Assembly: GCA_947500035.1 (NCBI GenBank)
Contig: CANMQP010000013.1
Location: forward strand, 186,001 to 250,000
Direction of reading: 5' to 3'
Source: an uncultured Kiloniellaceae bacterium
Lineage (GTDB): Bacteria; Pseudomonadota; Alphaproteobacteria; Kiloniellales; Kiloniellaceae
Length of the DNA: 64,000 nucleotides
In this document: piece by piece, positions 60,528 to 64,000 of the stretch
Position numbering within the stretch: position 1 is the stretch's first letter
Layout: each line of letters opens with the position of its first letter
Notes under the pieces: generated by a model
What the model was told of the DNA's origin: nothing
The model's database searches: none
The model's input: only the letters and a program-made list of their open reading frames with translations
Made by a program: the position numbers and the translations under genes

Positions 60528-61738
60528 GTCGGTTCGGCTTGCTGCGCGACACCCTGAGACAAGAAGCTGTTAATTTCCTTGTCGCTGTAACCGAGGAAGC
60601 CCAAGACCTCCGCTGAGTCCGCACCATGACGCGGTGGCGTCATCGCCGGCGCATGGACCGCCGCTCCATTTATCCGGAAAGGAAGGGTCGGCAGTCGAAG
60701 TCCGGTTTCCGGATCGGAGTGAATGAAGCCACGCGCCCGCACCTGAGGCAGCTCGAGACTCTCCGGCAGGCTGCGCAGCCGGGCCGCGGGAACGCCGGCT
60801 TCATGCATGAGCGTTTCCCAGGTCTCTGCGTCACGTTCTGCAAGCACATTCAGGAGTTCGGTCTCCAAGGCAGCGGCATGGATGTTTCGACGTTCCCGGT
60901 TGCTAAACCTCGCGTCCGTCAGCCAGCCCGCCCGACCGACGACCCTGGCGAGCGCGGTAAACTGCGCCTCTTCATTCACACCGAGGCTGAGCATTCCGCT
61001 GCGGCAGGGAAAGGTACCTGCACCCGGGCTGCGGCTGTTGGCTGCATTGCCGCGCGGCTGCGGGCGGTGGCCCGTGGCCAGATAGTCCGTGACCGTCGAG
61101 CCCATGAGCGTGAGAGCGGCTTCAAGCATCGAGACGTCGATGAAAGCGCCCTCGCCATTTTGGTTGCGATGGTGCAAGGCGGCGGCAATGGCAAAGGCGG
61201 CGGCCAGCGCTACGCTGTAGTCCATAACCGGCGCTCCGGTGCGCATCGGTCCGGTCTCCGCCGTGCCTGTGAGGGTCATGAGTCCGGAGGCCGCCTGGAT
61301 GTTGACGTCATAGGCGGGGGCGTTTTCCTGGGGCCCACCGCGCCCGTAGCCGGTCAGCGCGCAATGGATCAATCTCGGGTTCACCGCCCTCGTTTGGGTT
61401 TCGGTCAGACCGAGAGACTGAAGAGTCTCGGGGCGATGGTTCTCCACCAGGACGTCGGCCCAACCAAGAAGCCGCCGCATCACCTCAGCGCCCTCCCGGC
61501 TGGTGAGATCGATCGCAATGGATTTCTTGCCGGCGGCCTGGGTCAGATAAGCGGTGCTCATCCCGGCGCGGGACTTTTCCGCATCACTGCCGCCCCGGTG
61601 GCGCATGGCATCGCCTTTACCCACGGATTCGACCTTGATGACTTCGGCACCCAGAAGGCCCAGGAAATAGGCGCAGGCGGGTCCGGCAAGGACATGGGTG
61701 AAATCAACGACGCGAATTCCGGAGAGGGCTGCTGTCAT
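60524..61738 (-). CDS. CaiB/BaiF family CoA transferase
   Basis: A 404-residue class III CoA transferase from the ATG at 61738 (MTAALSGIRVVDFTHVLAGPACAYFLGLLGAEVIKVES); upstream extension is non-homologous. Further marks are KKSIAIDLTSREGAEVMRRLLGWADVLVENHRPETLQSLGL and the C-terminal GVPAARLRSLPESLELPQVRARGFI. It moves CoA between carboxylic acids. Just 7 nt separate it from tctA in the same direction, so it probably activates the carboxylate brought in by TctABC. Confidence 0.9.
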   Translation of the reverse strand: MTAALSGIRVVDFTHVLAGPACAYFLGLLGAEVIKVESVGKGDAMRHRGGSDAEKSRAGMSTAYLTQAAGKKSIAIDLTSREGAEVMRRLLGWADVLVENHRPETLQSLGLTETQTRAVNPRLIHCALTGYGRGGPQENAPAYDVNIQAASGLMTLTGTAETGPMRTGAPVMDYSVALAAAFAIAAALHHRNQNGEGAFIDVSMLEAALTLMGSTVTDYLATGHRPQPRGNAANSRSPGAGTFPCRSGMLSLGVNEEAQFTALARVVGRAGWLTDARFSNRERRNIHAAALETELLNVLAERDAETWETLMHEAGVPAARLRSLPESLELPQVRARGFIHSDPETGLRLPTLPFRINGAAVHAPAMTPPRHGADSAEVLGFLGYSDKEINSFLSQGVAQQAEPT

Positions 61739-61745
61739 CCGGGCC

Positions 61746-63254
61746 TCACGCCGTCTGCGTTTTGGCAAGGCGCGCCTGGCGGCGGACCGTTCGGATGCGA
61801 AGGACCAGTGCGCCCAGACCCAGCAACAGAAAGCCCAGCGCAACCGGGCGCGTCACGAAGATCAGAAGACCGTCATCGGAGAGCAGAAGCGATTGCCGGA
61901 AGGTCTCTTCGGCCCCGCCGGCCAGAACGAAGGAAATCACGAAGGCCGCCGGATTGAAATCCAGCCGGCGCATGACCCAGCCGCCGAAACCCGCCGCCAC
62001 CATGACAGTGACATCGAAGAGACTGCCACGAGAGGCATAGGCCGCCACGAAGGAGGTCAGAAATATAATGGGATAGAGAACTTTCACGGGGATACGGGTG
62101 ATGAAGCGCCCGACGAAAGCCGCGCCGTAATAGCCGATCACGCCATAGAGCGCGATCCCGATCAGGCCGCAGGCGAAAAGGGCGTAGACCAGATCCCGGG
62201 AGGTAATGAAGAGCGTGGGACCGATCTGGATTCCGTGGATCAGGAACACGCCGACCAGGATCGCGCCGATGGTGGAACCGGGGATACCCAGCGTCAAGAG
62301 CGGCGCCATGGAGGGCCCGGAGACCGCGTTGTTCGCCGCCTCCGGCGCGGCAATCCCCTCAAGCGCGCCCTTGCCCCAGAGCTCGGGATTCCTGGCGCGG
62401 CGCTTGCCTTCACCATACGCGACAAAAGCAGCAATTGCGGAGCCCAGACCAGGCAGCATGCCGATAAAGGCACCGATGAAAGAGGAGCGGATGACATGGG
62501 GCAGGCAGGGCTTGTATTCACGCCAGCTGAGCGCGTTTTGCGACTTTTTATCCGCACCCTCCCCGGTGACCTCAATCTGCCGGACAGTCTGCCCCAGCTG
62601 CGTGAAGACTTCGCCGAGCACGAAAATACCGATCATGAGCGGGACGAGGTTGATCCCGTTCGTCAGATCGAAACTGCCGAAGGTAAAGCGTCCCTCTGAA
62701 CTGATCGGATCGAGACCGACCATCGCAATCAGGATTCCAAGCGCCGCGCTGGCAAGTCCGCGGGTGATGGATTTCCCAATGACCGATCCGATAACGATGA
62801 AGGCAGCCACATAGATGGCAAAGAGTTCCGGCGGACCGAGCTTCAGGGCAATCGCGGCTATGACTCCGACCCCGGCGATCAGCAGGATCTCACCAATAAA
62901 GTCACCTATAACGGATGAGAGGGTCGCGACCTTCATGGCCTTAGAGGCCTGTCCTTTACGCGCGAGCGGATAGCCATCGATCTGGGTCGCCGCGGAGGCC
63001 GCTGTGCCTGGAGTATTAAAGAGGATCGCGGCAATGGATCCGCCGTAACGCCCCGACTTGCCGATCACATAGAGGAACGCGAGTGCGGCAAGCGGATCCA
63101 TGTAGAGTGTGACCGGCAGGAGCATGGCGATGGCCGCCGAGGCGGTCAGACCGGGGATCGCGCCGACGATCATGCCCACGATCGCGGCAGCGAAAACCCA
63201 AAGCAAAAGTACCGGATCGGTAAGGACCGAGGCGAGGCCTGCGAAGATCTCCAT
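61746..63254 (-). CDS. tctA: Tripartite tricarboxylate transporter permease TctA
   Basis: A 502-residue integral membrane protein with many helices. Family signature GMIVGAIPGLTASAAIAMLLPVTLYMDPLAALAFLYVIGKSGRYGGSIAAILFNTPGTAASAATQIDGYPL near the N-terminus and a second-half copy GMLPGLGSAIAAFVAYGEGKR. It forms the large permease of the TTT family carrying citrate or related carboxylates. tctB precedes it by 6 nt and a partial tctC lies beyond. Transcription is leftward. Confidence 0.95.
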   Translation of the reverse strand: MEIFAGLASVLTDPVLLLWVFAAAIVGMIVGAIPGLTASAAIAMLLPVTLYMDPLAALAFLYVIGKSGRYGGSIAAILFNTPGTAASAATQIDGYPLARKGQASKAMKVATLSSVIGDFIGEILLIAGVGVIAAIALKLGPPELFAIYVAAFIVIGSVIGKSITRGLASAALGILIAMVGLDPISSEGRFTFGSFDLTNGINLVPLMIGIFVLGEVFTQLGQTVRQIEVTGEGADKKSQNALSWREYKPCLPHVIRSSFIGAFIGMLPGLGSAIAAFVAYGEGKRRARNPELWGKGALEGIAAPEAANNAVSGPSMAPLLTLGIPGSTIGAILVGVFLIHGIQIGPTLFITSRDLVYALFACGLIGIALYGVIGYYGAAFVGRFITRIPVKVLYPIIFLTSFVAAYASRGSLFDVTVMVAAGFGGWVMRRLDFNPAAFVISFVLAGGAEETFRQSLLLSDDGLLIFVTRPVALGFLLLGLGALVLRIRTVRRQARLAKTQTA

Positions 63255-63260
63255 GACCTG

Positions 63261-63728
63261 CTATCCCGCGAACACGTCGAGAAGATCGAACCAGTCCCCA
63301 AGAGGCGGAAAGACCCCGAGCGCTTCGAAGAAAAGCAGGTGATAAATCGCCGGACAGAGAATGGCCGCGGCAGCAAGGCCTATCCGCTTGCGGATACCGA
63401 AGAGCCAAAGCGCCAGAGGCGCGGCAACCGCAGTGCTAAGCAGATAGCCGAAGCGGCCGATCAGCCAAATGTAAGCGATCGAGACAATCAGCAAGGCAAT
63501 GACGCGCAGAGTGGCCTGGTGCTCCGGCGTGCGCGCCTGTGTGGGGCGGGCGAAGCATTCAACGGCGCCGCACATCACAACGGCAAGCGATCCCACGAGC
63601 GGGAAGATGCGCGCGCCCCAGCCGCCGTCCGGATCCGGCGCGATCTGGAAGCTCGCTGCCGTGGCCGCAAGACCGAAAAGCAGCAAAGCGAGACCGACCG
63701 GCGACGGTCTATGTATTCGGCTGATCAC
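63261..63728 (-). CDS. tctB: Tripartite tricarboxylate transporter small subunit TctB
   Basis: A 155-residue membrane protein with about four helices (PVGLALLLFGLAATAASFQIAPDPDGGWGARIFPLVGSLAVVMCGAV and the LLIVSIAYIWLIGRFGYLLSTAVAAPLALWLFG stretch). It is the small permease subunit that pairs with TctA. It overlaps or nearly touches both neighbours, as usual for tctCBA operons. Confidence 0.92.
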   Translation of the reverse strand: MISRIHRPSPVGLALLLFGLAATAASFQIAPDPDGGWGARIFPLVGSLAVVMCGAVECFARPTQARTPEHQATLRVIALLIVSIAYIWLIGRFGYLLSTAVAAPLALWLFGIRKRIGLAAAAILCPAIYHLLFFEALGVFPPLGDWFDLLDVFAG

Positions 63729-63733
63729 GCCGG

Positions 63734-64000
63734 TCAGTTCGACGACTTGAGCGATGCGATGATCGGCGCGGCATCCTCTTGCATTTTCATCAGGCGCGCC
63801 TTGGCCTCCGCACCGGGTAGAAACGCCGGCGTATTGCCGCGTTCCGCCATGATCTCCGCGAAGGCGGGCAGTTGCGCGATCTCCTGCAACATCTTTTCCA
63901 TGCCCGAGAGAATATCAGGCTCGACGCCCTTCGGTGCAAAAAGAACGATCGGGGAAGATACCTCCGCAATCTCGAAGCCCTGCTCAGGCAGGGTTGGGAT
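63734..64000 (-). CDS. tctC: Tripartite tricarboxylate transporter substrate-binding protein TctC (3' part)
   Basis: The last 88 codons are visible; the 5' part lies beyond the window. The readable protein starts with IPTLPEQGFEIAEVSSP, a classic TctC block, and ends in ARLMKMQEDAAPIIASLKSSN. It binds the carboxylate in the periplasm and hands it to TctAB. Confidence 0.88.
   Translation of the reverse strand: MPTLPEQGFEIAEVSSPIVLFAPKGVEPDILSGMEKMLQEIAQLPAFAEIMAERGNTPAFLPGAEAKARLMKMQEDAAPIIASLKSSN

Noticed and set aside
60626-62699. Two plus-strand frames of 443 and 333 codons
   Set aside because: Antisense to the CoA transferase and TctA genes, which are clearly recognised on the other strand.
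1-64000. CRISPR arrays, tRNA or rRNA genes, prophage or complete insertion sequence
   Set aside because: No regularly spaced repeats, no tRNA-like T-loop/acceptor arrangement and no transposase or integrase frame were found on either strand by reading.

Overview
The window is GC-rich DNA from an alphaproteobacterium. Gene families and style (PAS_5 proteins, DUF2478, fused LivH-LivM permease, tripartite TctABC carriers, FNR/FixK-type boxes) fit the Rhodospirillales/Kiloniellales group, but this placement is inference from gene content. No rRNA, tRNA, CRISPR array or intact insertion sequence was seen.

Layout. 1-5.4 kb: the 3' end of a branched-chain amino acid/amide ABC operon (binding protein, fused LivHM permease, LivG, LivF), a 33-bp-arm perfect hairpin, then a MarR regulator and a ParD-like antitoxin remnant. 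5.4-9.4 kb: an AT-richer accessory islet with a membrane protein, an AlbA_2/Schlafen-type protein and a divergent SEFIR-domain protein, a plausible anti-phage islet. 9.5-27 kb: a mosaic of a tannase/feruloyl esterase, an MFS pump, two AraC regulators, a methyltransferase, RidA, PAS and hypothetical proteins. Within it lie two copies of an unusual cassette: a ~94-aa small protein followed by a YopT-type (C58) cysteine protease, each preceded by a nearly superimposable leader. Two YHS-domain secreted proteins lie in the same interval. 27-30 kb: a stand-alone Aer-like PAS protein coupled to a soluble chemoreceptor, and a di-haem cytochrome c peroxidase with an FNR/FixK box. 30-43 kb: a stress/low-oxygen block with GH15, OtsA and OtsB (trehalose), a Kef-type antiporter overlapping a P-type cation ATPase, an excisionase-like HTH protein, a zinc alcohol dehydrogenase and two universal stress proteins, with a second FNR/FixK box. 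43-46 kb: small regulatory units (HxlR with a SnoaL-like protein, MarR with DUF2000, a cupin), two with clear inverted-repeat operators.

46-57.6 kb is a complete aerobactin-type siderophore locus: a divergent MFS exporter, iucA-iucB-iucC-iucD, a TonB-dependent receptor, a small unknown protein and an RhtX/FptX-like importer. The same 21-bp Fur-like element (19 of 21 positions shared) precedes both the biosynthetic operon and the receptor. 57.7-64 kb: an aspartyl/asparaginyl beta-hydroxylase-like protein, a threonine aldolase, a NagD-like HAD phosphatase, and on the minus strand tctC (partial), tctB, tctA and a CaiB/BaiF CoA transferase.

The strongest lead for something undescribed is the duplicated small-protein plus C58-protease cassette with its conserved leader (11.0-12.3 kb and 20.1-21.35 kb). 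The SEFIR/AlbA_2 islet is second.
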